Source of the DNA: Parabacteroides sp.
Lineage (GTDB): Bacteria; Bacteroidota; Bacteroidia; Bacteroidales; Tannerellaceae
Assembly: GCA_017481945.1 (NCBI GenBank)
Contig: JAFUOJ010000021.1
Coordinates: 1-64,000, forward strand
Direction: 5' to 3'
DNA: 64,000 nucleotides
In this document: in pieces, positions 6,633 through 15,777 of the stretch
Layout: each line of letters opens with the position of its first letter
Numbering within the stretch: the stretch's first letter is position 1
Translations under genes and position numbers: made by a program
The notes under the pieces: model-generated
The model's database searches: none
Told to the model about the DNA's origin: nothing
The model's input: the letters and a program-made list of their open reading frames with translations, nothing else

Positions 6633-7556
6633 ATGATTTTAATTGCCGTTATTTCATTAGGAGCGATTGGAGCGATTGGCGCAGCATTGCTGTACGCTAC
6701 CTCCAAGAAGTTTGAAGTAATCGAAGATCCTCGTATCGGACAAGTACAGGAGGTATTGCCTGGTGCTAACTGTGGAGGTTGCGGCTACCCGGGATGTGGT
6801 GGTTTCGCTGCTGCCTGTGTAAAGGCAGATTCATTGGACGGAATGTTATGTCCAGTAGGTGGAGCCCCCGTAATGGGACAAATCGCAACAATCCTTGGTA
6901 AAGAAGTTGCCAGTGCAGAACCGATGGTGGCTGTAGTCCGTTGCAACGGAACTTGTGCTGCGCGCCCTCGCAACAACCAATACGATGGCGTAAAGAGCTG
7001 TGCGATTGCTTCCACGTTGTATGGTGGAGAAACAGGTTGTACATTCGGTTGTCTGGGATATGGTGACTGTGTAGCAGCTTGTAATTTTGACGCCATTCAT
7101 GTAAATCCTGAAACTGGATTAGTAGAAGTAGACGAAGAAAAGTGTACTTCATGTGGTGCTTGCGTTAAAGCATGTCCTAAGAACGTGATCGAATTACGTA
7201 AAAAGGGACCTAAATCTCGTCGCGTATTCGTAAGCTGTATCAACAAAGACAAAGGAGCGGTTGCTCGTAAAGCTTGTGCAAACGCTTGTATCGGTTGCGG
7301 TAAATGTGCGAAAGAATGTGCATTCGAAGCAATTACAGTTGAAAACAATGTGGCTTACATCGACTTTACAAAATGTCGTTTGTGTCGCAAATGTGTGGCT
7401 GTATGTCCGACCGGTGCAATTCATGAGTTAAACTTCCCTCCTCGTAAGGAAGCTGCTCCAGCTGCTACCAAACCGGCTGCACCTGTAACAGACGCTACAC
7501 CGAAAGCTGCTGAAGCACCGAAAGTAGAAACAAAAGAAGAAACAAATCAAAAATAA
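6633..7556 (+). CDS. rnfB: Rnf complex subunit B, multi-cluster ferredoxin
   Basis: A protein of 307 residues. It has an N-terminal membrane anchor (1-22), the ARC-type 4Fe-4S motif CGGCGYPGC (Cys47, 50, 55, with Cys73), then several ferredoxin-type clusters including CTSCGACVKACP (171-182), CIGCGKCAKECA (219-230) and CRLCRKCVAVCP (248-259). The tail is rich in Ala, Pro and Lys. RnfB takes electrons from ferredoxin and passes them to RnfC for NAD reduction, coupled to ion transport across the inner membrane. It is the second gene of the rseC-rnfBCDGEA operon. Confidence 0.95.
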   Translation: MILIAVISLGAIGAIGAALLYATSKKFEVIEDPRIGQVQEVLPGANCGGCGYPGCGGFAAACVKADSLDGMLCPVGGAPVMGQIATILGKEVASAEPMVAVVRCNGTCAARPRNNQYDGVKSCAIASTLYGGETGCTFGCLGYGDCVAACNFDAIHVNPETGLVEVDEEKCTSCGACVKACPKNVIELRKKGPKSRRVFVSCINKDKGAVARKACANACIGCGKCAKECAFEAITVENNVAYIDFTKCRLCRKCVAVCPTGAIHELNFPPRKEAAPAATKPAAPVTDATPKAAEAPKVETKEETNQK

Positions 7557-7568
7557 AAATCGAATCGT

Positions 7569-8900
7569 ATGCTAAGGACATTTCGAATCGGAGGTATACA
7601 TCCGCCCGAAAATAAATTGTCTGCCGGTAAGAAAATTACCGCGTTAGCTGCTCCTAAGCAGGTTATCATACCGCTCAGTCAGCACATTGGAGCTCCGGCT
7701 CAGGCTGTGGTAAAAAAGGGTGATTTAGTAAAAGTCGGAACCCTCATCGCAAAAGCGGGTGGTTTCGTATCTGCCAACATCCACTCTTCTGTTTCCGGTA
7801 AAGTAAACAAAATAGACAATGCTTTAGACGCAAGTGGTTACAGACGTCCGGCTATCTACATTGATGTAGAGGGAGACGAATGGGAAGAAACAATCGACCG
7901 TAGCGAAACTTTGGTAAAAGATTGTACACTTTCTTCTAAAGAAATTGTAGATAAAATTGCAGCTGCCGGTATCGTTGGTTTAGGTGGTGCTACATTCCCT
8001 ACCCAAGTTAAATTAATGCCTCCTCCAGGAAGCAAAGCTGAAATTATTATTATCAACGCTGTTGAATGTGAACCTTATTTGACTTCAGACCATTCATTAA
8101 TGATGGAAAAGGGAGAACAGATCTTGGTTGGTGTCAGCTTGTTGATGAAAGCGGTAAATGTAAACAAAGCTGTTATCGGTATCGAAAATAATAAACCTGA
8201 CGCCATTGCTCATTTGACTAAATTGGCGGCAAGTTATTCAGGTATTGAAATCATGCCGTTGAAAGTTCAGTATCCGCAAGGAGGTGAAAAGCAATTGATC
8301 GACGCAGTAATCCGTCGTCAAGTAAAAAGCGGTGCACTACCTATTTCTGCCGGTGCAGTTGTTCAGAACGTAGGTACAGCTTATGCTGTATATGAGGCTG
8401 TTCAGAAAAACAAGCCGTTATTTGAACGTGTCGTAACCGTAACAGGTAAAGCTGTAGCCAATCCTTCAAACCTATTGGTTCGTATGGGTACACCGATCAA
8501 CGACCTAATTGAAGCTGCCGGTGGTATTCCTGAAAATACAGGTAAAATCATTGGTGGTGGTCCGATGATGGGTAAAGCATTAATCAGCGCAGAAGTTCCT
8601 GTAACCAAAGGTAGTTCAGGAGTTTTATTGCTGACAAAAGAAGAATCAGTTCGTAAGCCAATGCAAGATTGTATCCGTTGTGCCAAATGTGTAAATGTTT
8701 GTCCGATGGGATTGAATCCTGCTTTCCTAATGAAATATACCGTATATAAAGATTGGGATTTGGCAGAAGCTAATTACATTCAAGATTGTATCGAATGTGG
8801 TTCTTGTAGCTATACTTGTCCGGCAAATCGTCCTCTATTGGATTACATCCGTTCAGGTAAAGGAAAAGTAATGGGTATTATTCGTTCAAGAAAGTCTTAA
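7569..8900 (+). CDS. rnfC: Rnf complex subunit C, NADH-binding
   Basis: A protein of 443 residues: an N-terminal RnfC barrel-sandwich domain, a central NADH/FMN-binding domain similar to NuoF (glycine-rich GLGGATFPTQVK at about residues 137-148), a SLBB-like region, and two 4Fe-4S motifs near the C-terminus (CIRCAKCVNVCP and CIECGSCSYTCP). It is the peripheral NAD(H)-reacting subunit of the Rnf complex. It lies 12 bp after rnfB and 13 bp before rnfD. Confidence 0.95.
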   Translation: MLRTFRIGGIHPPENKLSAGKKITALAAPKQVIIPLSQHIGAPAQAVVKKGDLVKVGTLIAKAGGFVSANIHSSVSGKVNKIDNALDASGYRRPAIYIDVEGDEWEETIDRSETLVKDCTLSSKEIVDKIAAAGIVGLGGATFPTQVKLMPPPGSKAEIIIINAVECEPYLTSDHSLMMEKGEQILVGVSLLMKAVNVNKAVIGIENNKPDAIAHLTKLAASYSGIEIMPLKVQYPQGGEKQLIDAVIRRQVKSGALPISAGAVVQNVGTAYAVYEAVQKNKPLFERVVTVTGKAVANPSNLLVRMGTPINDLIEAAGGIPENTGKIIGGGPMMGKALISAEVPVTKGSSGVLLLTKEESVRKPMQDCIRCAKCVNVCPMGLNPAFLMKYTVYKDWDLAEANYIQDCIECGSCSYTCPANRPLLDYIRSGKGKVMGIIRSRKS

Positions 8901-8913
8901 AAACAAGCGCAAT

Positions 8914-9873
8914 ATGGAAAACAAATTATATGTATCTCCTTCACCCCATATTCATGGCGGTGATAGCATAAGCAAAAACATGTACGGTGTACTGATTGCC
9001 CTTGTTCCGGCTTTCTTAGTATCCCTTTACTGTTTTGGATTAGGCGCATTAATCGTAACAGCTGCTGCTGTTGTTTTCTGTGTCCTATTTGAATATTTGA
9101 TTCAGAAGTTCCTCATGAAAAAAGAACCTACCATTTGCGATGGTTCTGCAATCCTAACAGGTGTTTTGTTGGCATTTAACGTGCCTTCAAACTTACCGAT
9201 CTGGATTATTGCAATCGGTTCTTTGGCTGCTATTGGTATTGGCAAGATGTCTTTCGGTGGTCTGGGTAACAACATCTTCAACCCGGCATTGACAGGTCGT
9301 ATTTTCTTGTTAATCTCTTTCCCGGCACAGATGACAACTTGGCCGGAAGTAGGTCAGTTAACAACTTATGCAGACGCGACTACCGGTGCAACTGTTCTTT
9401 CTTTATTAAATGAAGGAGCATTAGACAAAATGCCGACATTGTGTGATATGTTCTTAGGAAAAATGGGCGGTAGCTTAGGTGAAGTCAGTGCATTGGCTCT
9501 ATTGTTAGGTATGGTTTATATGTTATGGAAAAAGATTATCACATGGCATATTCCGGTATCTATCTTTGCTACGGTATTCGTATTCACAGGTATTATGCAC
9601 TTAGTGAATCCGGCTCAATACGCAAGTCCACTTGTTCACTTACTATCAGGAGGTTTGATGTTAGGTGCTATCTTCATGGCAACTGACTATGTAACTTCAC
9701 CGATGAGTAAAAGCGGTATGATTGTTTATGGTATCGGTATCGGTATCTTAACAACCGTTATTCGTCTGTTCGGTTCTTATCCAGAAGGTATGTCATTTGC
9801 CATCTTCATTATGAATGGTGTGACTCCGCTAATTAACAGTTATATGAAACCTAAACATTTCGGAGGAAAATAA
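8914..9873 (+). CDS. rnfD: Rnf complex subunit D, flavinylated membrane protein
   Basis: A protein of 319 residues with about nine transmembrane helices, of the NqrB/RnfD family. The sequence DATTGAT (154-160) is the covalent flavinylation motif, so Thr160 should carry FMN attached by ApbE. It forms the membrane part of the ion-translocating path together with RnfA and RnfE. It lies 2 bp upstream of rnfG. No apbE gene is present in this window. Confidence 0.95.
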   Translation: MENKLYVSPSPHIHGGDSISKNMYGVLIALVPAFLVSLYCFGLGALIVTAAAVVFCVLFEYLIQKFLMKKEPTICDGSAILTGVLLAFNVPSNLPIWIIAIGSLAAIGIGKMSFGGLGNNIFNPALTGRIFLLISFPAQMTTWPEVGQLTTYADATTGATVLSLLNEGALDKMPTLCDMFLGKMGGSLGEVSALALLLGMVYMLWKKIITWHIPVSIFATVFVFTGIMHLVNPAQYASPLVHLLSGGLMLGAIFMATDYVTSPMSKSGMIVYGIGIGILTTVIRLFGSYPEGMSFAIFIMNGVTPLINSYMKPKHFGGK

Positions 9874-9875
9874 GC

Positions 9876-10520
9876 ATGGCAAAATTAAAATCAACATTAC
9901 CCAATATGTTCCTTTCACTTACCATTATCTGTGTAGTGGCAGGAGCTATATTAGCAGGAGTAAACATGATGACTATGGAACCTATTGCCGCTTCTAAAGC
10001 TGCTACTTTGGAAAAAGCAATTCAGGATGTTACACCTGCATTCGATAATAAACCGACAGAAGAGGCTTATATGGCTGTAACCGGTGACGGTGATTCACTG
10101 AAAATTTATCCGGCTAAAAAAGATGGTAAATTTGTAGGTGCTGCTGTAGAAAGTAATACGATGAAAGGTTTTAGCGGTGAAATCAAAGTAATCGTAGGCT
10201 TCGACGTAGAAGGGAAATTGTTAAACTACGCTGTATTGCAACATGCTGAAACTCCGGGATTAGGTGCTAAAATGCAAGAATGGTTCCGTATGGAAGACAA
10301 AAACCAGAATGTATTGGGACGTAGTTTAGCAAACGGTGAATTGAAAGTAACAAAAGATGGTGGTGACGTAGACGCAATCACAGCAGCTACTATTTCCAGC
10401 CGTGCATTCCTAAATGCTGTCAATCGTGCTTACAGCGCTTTTGCTGGTACGGACACAGTAACAGGTGCAACAGCTTCATCTGATAACACAACTAAAGAGG
10501 GAGGAAACAACAATGAGTAA
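9876..10520 (+). CDS. rnfG: Rnf complex subunit G, flavoprotein
   Basis: A protein of 214 residues with an N-terminal membrane anchor (9-31) and a periplasmic FMN-binding domain ending in DAITAATISS (166-175), where Thr172 is the expected flavin site. A second sequence of the same type, DTVTGAT (193-199), lies in the hydrophilic tail, which is unusual. Its TAA overlaps the start of rnfE by 8 bp (ATGAGTAA), indicating translational coupling. Confidence 0.93.
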   Translation: MAKLKSTLPNMFLSLTIICVVAGAILAGVNMMTMEPIAASKAATLEKAIQDVTPAFDNKPTEEAYMAVTGDGDSLKIYPAKKDGKFVGAAVESNTMKGFSGEIKVIVGFDVEGKLLNYAVLQHAETPGLGAKMQEWFRMEDKNQNVLGRSLANGELKVTKDGGDVDAITAATISSRAFLNAVNRAYSAFAGTDTVTGATASSDNTTKEGGNNNE

Positions 10521-11097
10521 TATCAAGATATTGATGAATGGTATCATCAAAGAAAACCCGACATTCGTACTGTTATTAGGTATGTGTCCGACATTGGGAA
10601 CAACCTCTTCTGCTATTAACGGTATGAGTATGGGACTTGCAACCATGTTCGTATTGATCTGTTCTAACATAGCCATTTCTGCTTTGAAGAACGTAATCCC
10701 TGACATGGTACGTATTCCGGGTTACATTGTTGTAATTGCAACATTCGTAACAGTTGTTCAGATGTGTATGGAAGCTTACGTTCCTGCTTTATATGCAAGT
10801 TTAGGGTTATTCATCCCGTTGATTGTAGTAAACTGTATCGTATTAGGACGTGCGGAAGCTTTTGCAGCTAAAAACGGTATTGTTGCATCTGCTTTTGATG
10901 GTATTGGTATCGGACTGGGCTTCACCATTGCATTAACTTTGTTAGGAGCCGTTCGTGAATTATTAGGAACCGGTAAACTATTCAATCTGGCCATTATCCC
11001 GGAAGAATTTGGTTCACTGATTTTCGTCTTAGCTCCAGGTGCATTTATTGCATTGGGATTCTTAGTTGCTATTGTTAATAAATTGCGTAAAGCTTAA
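10513..11097 (+). CDS. rnfE: Rnf complex subunit E, membrane protein
   Basis: A protein of 194 residues with six predicted transmembrane helices, of the RnfA/RnfE family (related to NqrD). I chose ATG 10513, preceded by GAGGAAACAAC and overlapping the end of rnfG. The upstream in-frame ATG at 10465 lies inside rnfG and would add 16 hydrophilic residues. RnfE pairs with RnfA as inverted-topology homologues around the membrane iron-sulfur site. Confidence 0.94.
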   Translation: MSNIKILMNGIIKENPTFVLLLGMCPTLGTTSSAINGMSMGLATMFVLICSNIAISALKNVIPDMVRIPGYIVVIATFVTVVQMCMEAYVPALYASLGLFIPLIVVNCIVLGRAEAFAAKNGIVASAFDGIGIGLGFTIALTLLGAVRELLGTGKLFNLAIIPEEFGSLIFVLAPGAFIALGFLVAIVNKLRKA

Positions 11098-11108
11098 AAA
11101 AGTAAAAT

Positions 11109-11681
11109 ATGGAATATATATTGATATTTATTGCCGCTGTATTTGTTAACAATGTCGTATTGTCTCAGTTCTTGGGTATCTGTCCGTTTTTAGGTGTATC
11201 TAAGAAAGTCAATACAGCGATGGGTATGGGAGCAGCTGTTGCATTCGTGCTTACAATAGCCACCCTTGTAACATTCCTTGTACAAAAATATGTATTGGAC
11301 GCTTTCAACTTGGGCTTCATGCAAACAATCAGTTTCATTCTGATCATTGCTGCATTGGTTCAAATGGTTGAAATCATATTGAAGAAAGTTTCACCGGCTC
11401 TTTATCAAGCATTGGGTGTATTCTTACCTTTGATTACAACAAACTGCTGTGTATTAGGTGTAGCTATTCAGGTAATTCAAAAACAATACAATCTGTTAGA
11501 ATCTATTGTATATGCTTTCTCTATTGCAGTAGGTTTTGCTTTAGCATTGGTGATCTTCGCCGGTATTAGAGAGCAGTTGGCAATGACAAAGATTCCTGAA
11601 GGAATGAAAGGAACTCCTATTGCACTTATTACTGCTGGTCTATTGGCTATGGCATTCATGGGATTTTCTGGAATCGTATAA
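11109..11681 (+). CDS. rnfA: Rnf complex subunit A, membrane protein
   Basis: A protein of 190 residues with six predicted transmembrane helices, related to NqrE and RnfE. It has the conserved cysteine-containing segments SQFLGICPFLG (early) and LGVFLPLITTNCCVLG (about 102-117), the paired half-helices that hold the intramembrane cluster. It is the last rnf gene; galE starts 24 bp later without a terminator. Confidence 0.95.
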   Translation: MEYILIFIAAVFVNNVVLSQFLGICPFLGVSKKVNTAMGMGAAVAFVLTIATLVTFLVQKYVLDAFNLGFMQTISFILIIAALVQMVEIILKKVSPALYQALGVFLPLITTNCCVLGVAIQVIQKQYNLLESIVYAFSIAVGFALALVIFAGIREQLAMTKIPEGMKGTPIALITAGLLAMAFMGFSGIV

Positions 11682-11705
11682 CAATCTAATATATAAAACA
11701 CGTAT

Positions 11706-12746
11706 ATGAAACAGAAGATTTTAGTAGCAGGCGGAACAGGGTATATAGGCTCACATACCACTATTGAATTACAGTATGCAGGTTATGAAGTTGTTATTAT
11801 TGACGACTTATCAAACTCCAATATAGAAGTATTGGATGGTATCGAACGAATCACTGGTATTCGTCCGGAATTTATCCAATTAGATTTGAAGGATAAAGAA
11901 GGTACTCGCGAAGCATTAAAGGCACATCCCGGTATCAAAGGTATCATTCTATTCGCTGCCAGCAAAGCAGTAGGAGAATCTGTTCAGCAGCCATTGAAAT
12001 ACTATCGTAACAATGTCGTTACGTTAGTCAATCTGTTGGAATTAATGCCTGAGTTTGGCATTGAAGGTATCGTATTCTCTTCTTCTTGTACTGTATATGG
12101 ACAACCGGATCCGGAAAACTTACCGGTAACAGAAGATGCACCGATTAAACCGGCAACTTCTCCTTACGGTAATACAAAACAGATCAACGAAGAGATCATC
12201 CGCGATACAATTCATGCAGGTGCTCCGTTCAAGAGTATTATCTTACGTTACTTCAATCCAATCGGTGCACATCCAACTGCTGAAATCGGTGAATTGCCAA
12301 ACGGCGTTCCTCAAAACTTGATTCCTTACTTGACACAGACAGCAATGGGAATCCGCAAAGAGTTGAGCGTATTTGGCGACGATTATGACACTCCGGACGG
12401 TTCTTGTATTCGTGACTATATCAATGTCGTTGACTTGGCAAAAGCTCACGTAATCGCAATGGATCGTATGTTGGGTGGAAAGTCAGAAGAGAACGTAGAA
12501 ATCTTCAATTTAGGAACAGGTAACGGTGTTTCAGTATTGGAATTAATCAATACATTCGAAGCTTCTACAGGTGTTAAAGTACCTCATAAGATTGTAGGTC
12601 GTCGTGAAGGTGATATCGAAAAGGTATGGGCAAATCCGGAACGTGCTAATAAAGTATTAGGCTGGAAAGCCCAGGAAACTTTAGCAGACACATTGGTTTC
12701 TGCTTGGAAATGGCAAGAAAAGTTACGTGAACGCGGTATTATGTAA
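11706..12746 (+). CDS. galE: UDP-glucose 4-epimerase
   Basis: A protein of 346 residues of the extended short-chain dehydrogenase family. It has the NAD-binding GGTGYIGSH (9-17), the catalytic SSSCTVYG region (125-132) and YGNTK (154-158) with Tyr154 and Lys158. It interconverts UDP-glucose and UDP-galactose in the cytoplasm. It lies 24 bp behind rnfA, so it probably shares the rnf transcript, and ends at a strong terminator. The length matches the family. Confidence 0.95.
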   Translation: MKQKILVAGGTGYIGSHTTIELQYAGYEVVIIDDLSNSNIEVLDGIERITGIRPEFIQLDLKDKEGTREALKAHPGIKGIILFAASKAVGESVQQPLKYYRNNVVTLVNLLELMPEFGIEGIVFSSSCTVYGQPDPENLPVTEDAPIKPATSPYGNTKQINEEIIRDTIHAGAPFKSIILRYFNPIGAHPTAEIGELPNGVPQNLIPYLTQTAMGIRKELSVFGDDYDTPDGSCIRDYINVVDLAKAHVIAMDRMLGGKSEENVEIFNLGTGNGVSVLELINTFEASTGVKVPHKIVGRREGDIEKVWANPERANKVLGWKAQETLADTLVSAWKWQEKLRERGIM

Positions 12747-12766
12747 TAAAATTTTCTCCATAACGA

Positions 12767-12801
12767 AAGAAGGCATCCCAAAAGGATGCCTTCTTTTATT
12801 T
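12767..12801 (+). terminator. Intrinsic terminator of rnf-galE operon
   Basis: A 10-bp perfect stem (12769-12778 with 12784-12793), 5-nt loop, followed by TTTTATTT on the plus strand. It could also end minus-strand transcripts, though the acyltransferase stops at 12849 before reaching it. Confidence 0.9.
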
Positions 12802-12848
12802 CTCTACGCTAGGCTTTCTACACCGTAGAATTTATCAAGAGTCTTTTC

Positions 12849-14006
12849 TTACTTTTTCTTCATCAAAACATGCTGCTTTAGCCTCTCACGAACCGGCTCA
12901 TCATACAAACGAAGAGAAGCATAAGCGATACCAATAGCCATTATGAAAAGAGAAACAGAAACACACACATGTGTACCTGTCGGTGCCTCCGGATGATCGG
13001 CAGCCCAAGCCATTTGGAAATAAATCAATGGATAATGAGTAATATAAAGCGGATAAGAGATCTCTCCTAAAAATTTACAAAGAGCATACGATTTCTTTCC
13101 TGTAACCTGACTACCCGCCCCTATTGCAACGATTAAGGGGAATAGGAAAAGAATAGAAACGGCATTATATACGCCATTCATCCATTCATGTTCCTGACCA
13201 CCAACATGCGGAAGTACTAATATAATTGTAATGAACAATGAACACCAGTAAAAGGCTCCTTTTAGGGTGATTAGTTTATTAACACGTGAAATCAGCAATC
13301 CTATAAAGAAGGGATAAAGCAAACGTGTCAAACCGATGTAAAGTTGATCAGGCGTGATACAAAAACCACCAATCACAGTATATTTGGCATATTCTCTGAC
13401 CGACAATAAGCCAAATACGTCTAAATTCAAAGAGAGATCAATAGTTAAAAACGCAGATAAAATAACGAAGATTACCAAGCATAATTTAGAGAAATGGCGA
13501 ATAACAAGCGCATATAAAATATTCGCAATATACTCCCAAAGCAGAGACCAAGAGGCACCATTCAAAGAATTTATCTCAGACCAACCTCGAATATCCATAG
13601 AAGGAGTTGTTGGTATCATCAAGCAACCTAAAAGAGCGATTAATAACATTTTCCACCAAGGTGTCTCCATCACAAAATGAAAAGCGGGAGCGTCCCCAAA
13701 ATAAAAAAACAACACTCCTATTAAAGTACCTAAAATAAGAAGAGGATGTAAACGAACTAATCGACGTTTAAAGAAATCCGTAATCGACATTCTATCCCAA
13801 CGATCGTCATAGGCATATCCTATCACAAAACCGGATAAAACGAAGAAAAAGTCTACAGCCAAATAACCGTGATTCAAAATCTGATCATCCGGTCCGCTCG
13901 AATACGTTTCAAACAGGTGAAAAGCGACGACAATCATAGCCGCAACACCTCGAAGCCCGTCTAAAATCTCATAACGGGGCTTTGAAGCTAAATAAGTAGT
14001 TGCCAT
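12849..14006 (-). CDS. Acyltransferase family 3 membrane protein
   Basis: A protein of 385 residues with about ten hydrophobic segments. It has the family start YEILDGLRGVAAMIVVAFHL (catalytic-type His in the first helix) and HGYLAVDFFFVLSGFVIGYA. These inner-membrane enzymes transfer acyl groups, usually acetyl, to sugars of surface polysaccharides or lipids. The substrate cannot be told here, and no polysaccharide gene lies next to it. It has its own promoter (14035-14042), divergent from the AraC gene. Confidence 0.88.
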   Translation of the reverse strand: MATTYLASKPRYEILDGLRGVAAMIVVAFHLFETYSSGPDDQILNHGYLAVDFFFVLSGFVIGYAYDDRWDRMSITDFFKRRLVRLHPLLILGTLIGVLFFYFGDAPAFHFVMETPWWKMLLIALLGCLMIPTTPSMDIRGWSEINSLNGASWSLLWEYIANILYALVIRHFSKLCLVIFVILSAFLTIDLSLNLDVFGLLSVREYAKYTVIGGFCITPDQLYIGLTRLLYPFFIGLLISRVNKLITLKGAFYWCSLFITIILVLPHVGGQEHEWMNGVYNAVSILFLFPLIVAIGAGSQVTGKKSYALCKFLGEISYPLYITHYPLIYFQMAWAADHPEAPTGTHVCVSVSLFIMAIGIAYASLRLYDEPVRERLKQHVLMKKK

Positions 14007-14034
14007 TGTGTTATATTATAAATAAATTGAGGGT

Positions 14035-14042
14035 CAAAAGTA
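14035..14042 (-). promoter_or_regulatory. -7 box of acyltransferase gene
   Basis: TACTTTTG on the minus strand, 29 bp before the ATG at 14006, matches TAnnTTTG. Confidence 0.5.
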
Positions 14043-14090
14043 GAAGTTTTTTATTGGATGATATTTTATTATTATCAATAAAGATTGTCT

Positions 14091-14098
14091 TATATTTG
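14091..14098 (+). promoter_or_regulatory. -7 box of AraC-type gene
   Basis: TATATTTG on the plus strand matches TAnnTTTG and lies 55 bp before the ATG at 14153. With 14035-14042 it makes a divergent promoter pair. Confidence 0.5.
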
Positions 14099-14152
14099 CA
14101 GATACTTCTCTTTTACAGAAAAAGAGGGGAAATATAATACAATCATCCAACA

Positions 14153-14992
14153 ATGACGAAACATTCACAACCACATTCTTATATTTATCATTACGTACGG
14201 CTCACACCTGAACAGCAAATTGGATTACACCAAGCCTGCTTTTGGGAACTATCTCACGTAATTACAGGGTCCGGAACTCGGATTATAGGTAATACGGAAG
14301 AACCTTTTCAGGAAGGAGAAATAATCTTAATTCCTCCTCATATTCCTCATTGTTGGTATTTTAACCCAGACAAAACGGATAAGGAGGGATTGATTTCAAA
14401 TATTACACTGACATTTAGAGACGATTTCCTAACAAGATATATGCAATTTCCTGAACTGCAAATTCCTATAGAACAGTTTAAACAGAGAAAAAATGCAATC
14501 AAATTCAACTCTCAAAGAGCTCAAGAACTCTCTACTATCTTAAAAAGTATGCAAAAAGAGAATGACGCTGAACGCATAGCGTCTATCCTCCGCTTAATCC
14601 TACTTATTGCAAAGAGTAACACCTCTGATATTGCAGGAGAATATCAACCGGAGATTAGCAAAGAAAAAAAACGACTTGAACAAATCCAGATTTATATCAG
14701 CTGTAATGCCACACGCAACATTACCTTAGAAGAGATGGCTCGGCTAATGGGAATGAACCGAGCCTCTTTCTGTATCTTTTTCAAAAAAGCAACTGGGAAA
14801 ACGTTCATTTCATACCTAAATGAATTCCGAATTGAAATGGCTTGTTTATTACTCAAACAGCAACAACATACCATTGCTGAGATTTGTTTCTCAACAGGCT
14901 TCAATGACGTTCCCTACTTCAATCGGGTATTCAAACGAATTAAAGGAATAACACCCAGCGAATACTTATGTTCTTTAGATCCGGATTCTTAA
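14153..14992 (+). CDS. AraC family transcriptional regulator with cupin sensor
   Basis: A protein of 279 residues. The N-terminal half is cupin-like, including FQEGEIILIPPHIPHCWYF, typical of sugar-sensing AraC regulators. The C-terminal 100 residues carry two helix-turn-helix motifs (ITLEEMARLMGMNRASFCIF, and IAEICFSTGFNDVPYFNRVF ending FKRIKGITPSEY). The stop codon abuts the stop of the convergent HAD gene with no spacer. The GH106 gene 0.8 kb downstream is a possible target, but that is only a neighbourhood inference. Confidence 0.9.
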   Translation: MTKHSQPHSYIYHYVRLTPEQQIGLHQACFWELSHVITGSGTRIIGNTEEPFQEGEIILIPPHIPHCWYFNPDKTDKEGLISNITLTFRDDFLTRYMQFPELQIPIEQFKQRKNAIKFNSQRAQELSTILKSMQKENDAERIASILRLILLIAKSNTSDIAGEYQPEISKEKKRLEQIQIYISCNATRNITLEEMARLMGMNRASFCIFFKKATGKTFISYLNEFRIEMACLLLKQQQHTIAEICFSTGFNDVPYFNRVFKRIKGITPSEYLCSLDPDS

Positions 14993-15622
14993 TCAATGTG
15001 TATTCAATAATTCCTCAATCGCACTACGCCAATCTTCTCCATTCTTAGGTTGATAGGTGTAAAAACCTAACTCCTGCCCTATCTCTATATTCTTTTTCCC
15101 ATCATCAACGAACAGAGTTTCCGATGGATTCAATTGGGAATCACTGATCATATAGTCATAAATTGCCCGATCCGGTTTGATGGCTCCTACTTCATAAGAG
15201 GTGTACATCTTATCAAAATAGGCAGAGATCGGACGACCGGCAGGGGTAAAAGTTTCGCTCCTTGCCCAAGATTGAATGATAGGATTGGTATTACTCAATA
15301 GATAAACTTTATAATGCTTGCGTAGTTCCAGTAAGTAATCTAATTTATATTGAGGAACATCTGTGATAAATCCCATCCAAGCATATTGAATTTGTTCATA
15401 AGTAAGCGGTTTACCGGTATGTTCACATAATTTTTTACAATAAGTATCCAAATCGATTTGTCCATTTTCGATTTCAAGAAAGATACCTTTTTGCCCATAC
15501 AAACCTATCCATTCTTCCGCGTCAAACACACCTATTTCCACAAAACGACGTACAGCGCGTTCACGGTCTAAATCCATCAATACGCCACCTAAATCAAATA
15601 CGATATTTCTTATCTTTCCCAT
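14993..15622 (-). CDS. HAD-superfamily hydrolase (subfamily IA)
   Basis: A protein of 209 residues with the HAD motifs in order: FDLGGVLMDLD (I, nucleophile Asp10 and acid Asp17 area), LLSNTNP (II, about 113), GAIKPDRAIY (III, Lys about 152) and FVDDGKKNI (IV). It resembles the YihX/epoxide-hydrolase-like sugar phosphate phosphatases. Its substrate cannot be assigned. It is convergent with the AraC gene and has its own promoter. Confidence 0.88.
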   Translation of the reverse strand: MGKIRNIVFDLGGVLMDLDRERAVRRFVEIGVFDAEEWIGLYGQKGIFLEIENGQIDLDTYCKKLCEHTGKPLTYEQIQYAWMGFITDVPQYKLDYLLELRKHYKVYLLSNTNPIIQSWARSETFTPAGRPISAYFDKMYTSYEVGAIKPDRAIYDYMISDSQLNPSETLFVDDGKKNIEIGQELGFYTYQPKNGEDWRSAIEELLNTH

Positions 15623-15643
15623 TTTCTATCATGATATTTTCCG

Positions 15644-15651
15644 CAAACGTA
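15644..15651 (-). promoter_or_regulatory. -7 box of HAD hydrolase gene
   Basis: TACGTTTG on the minus strand, 22 bp before the ATG at 15622, matches TAnnTTTG. Confidence 0.5.
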
Positions 15652-15714
15652 TACAAAAGCCCTAAAACTTCCAAATAAGAACGATACCGTCTTTTTTCAT
15701 CAGACTTTTTTTCT

Positions 15715-15722
15715 ATTTTTGT
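15715..15722 (+). promoter_or_regulatory. -7 box of GH106 gene
   Basis: TATTTTTG matches TAnnTTTG, 56 bp before the ATG at 15778. Confidence 0.45.
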
Positions 15723-15777
15723 AGGGTCACTCTTAATCGATAAGAGTTCTTATTCATTTAATTCACCCATAAATATC

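Noticed and set aside
10465-10512. Upstream ATG for rnfE
   Set aside because: It lies wholly within rnfG and adds a hydrophilic stretch absent from the family.
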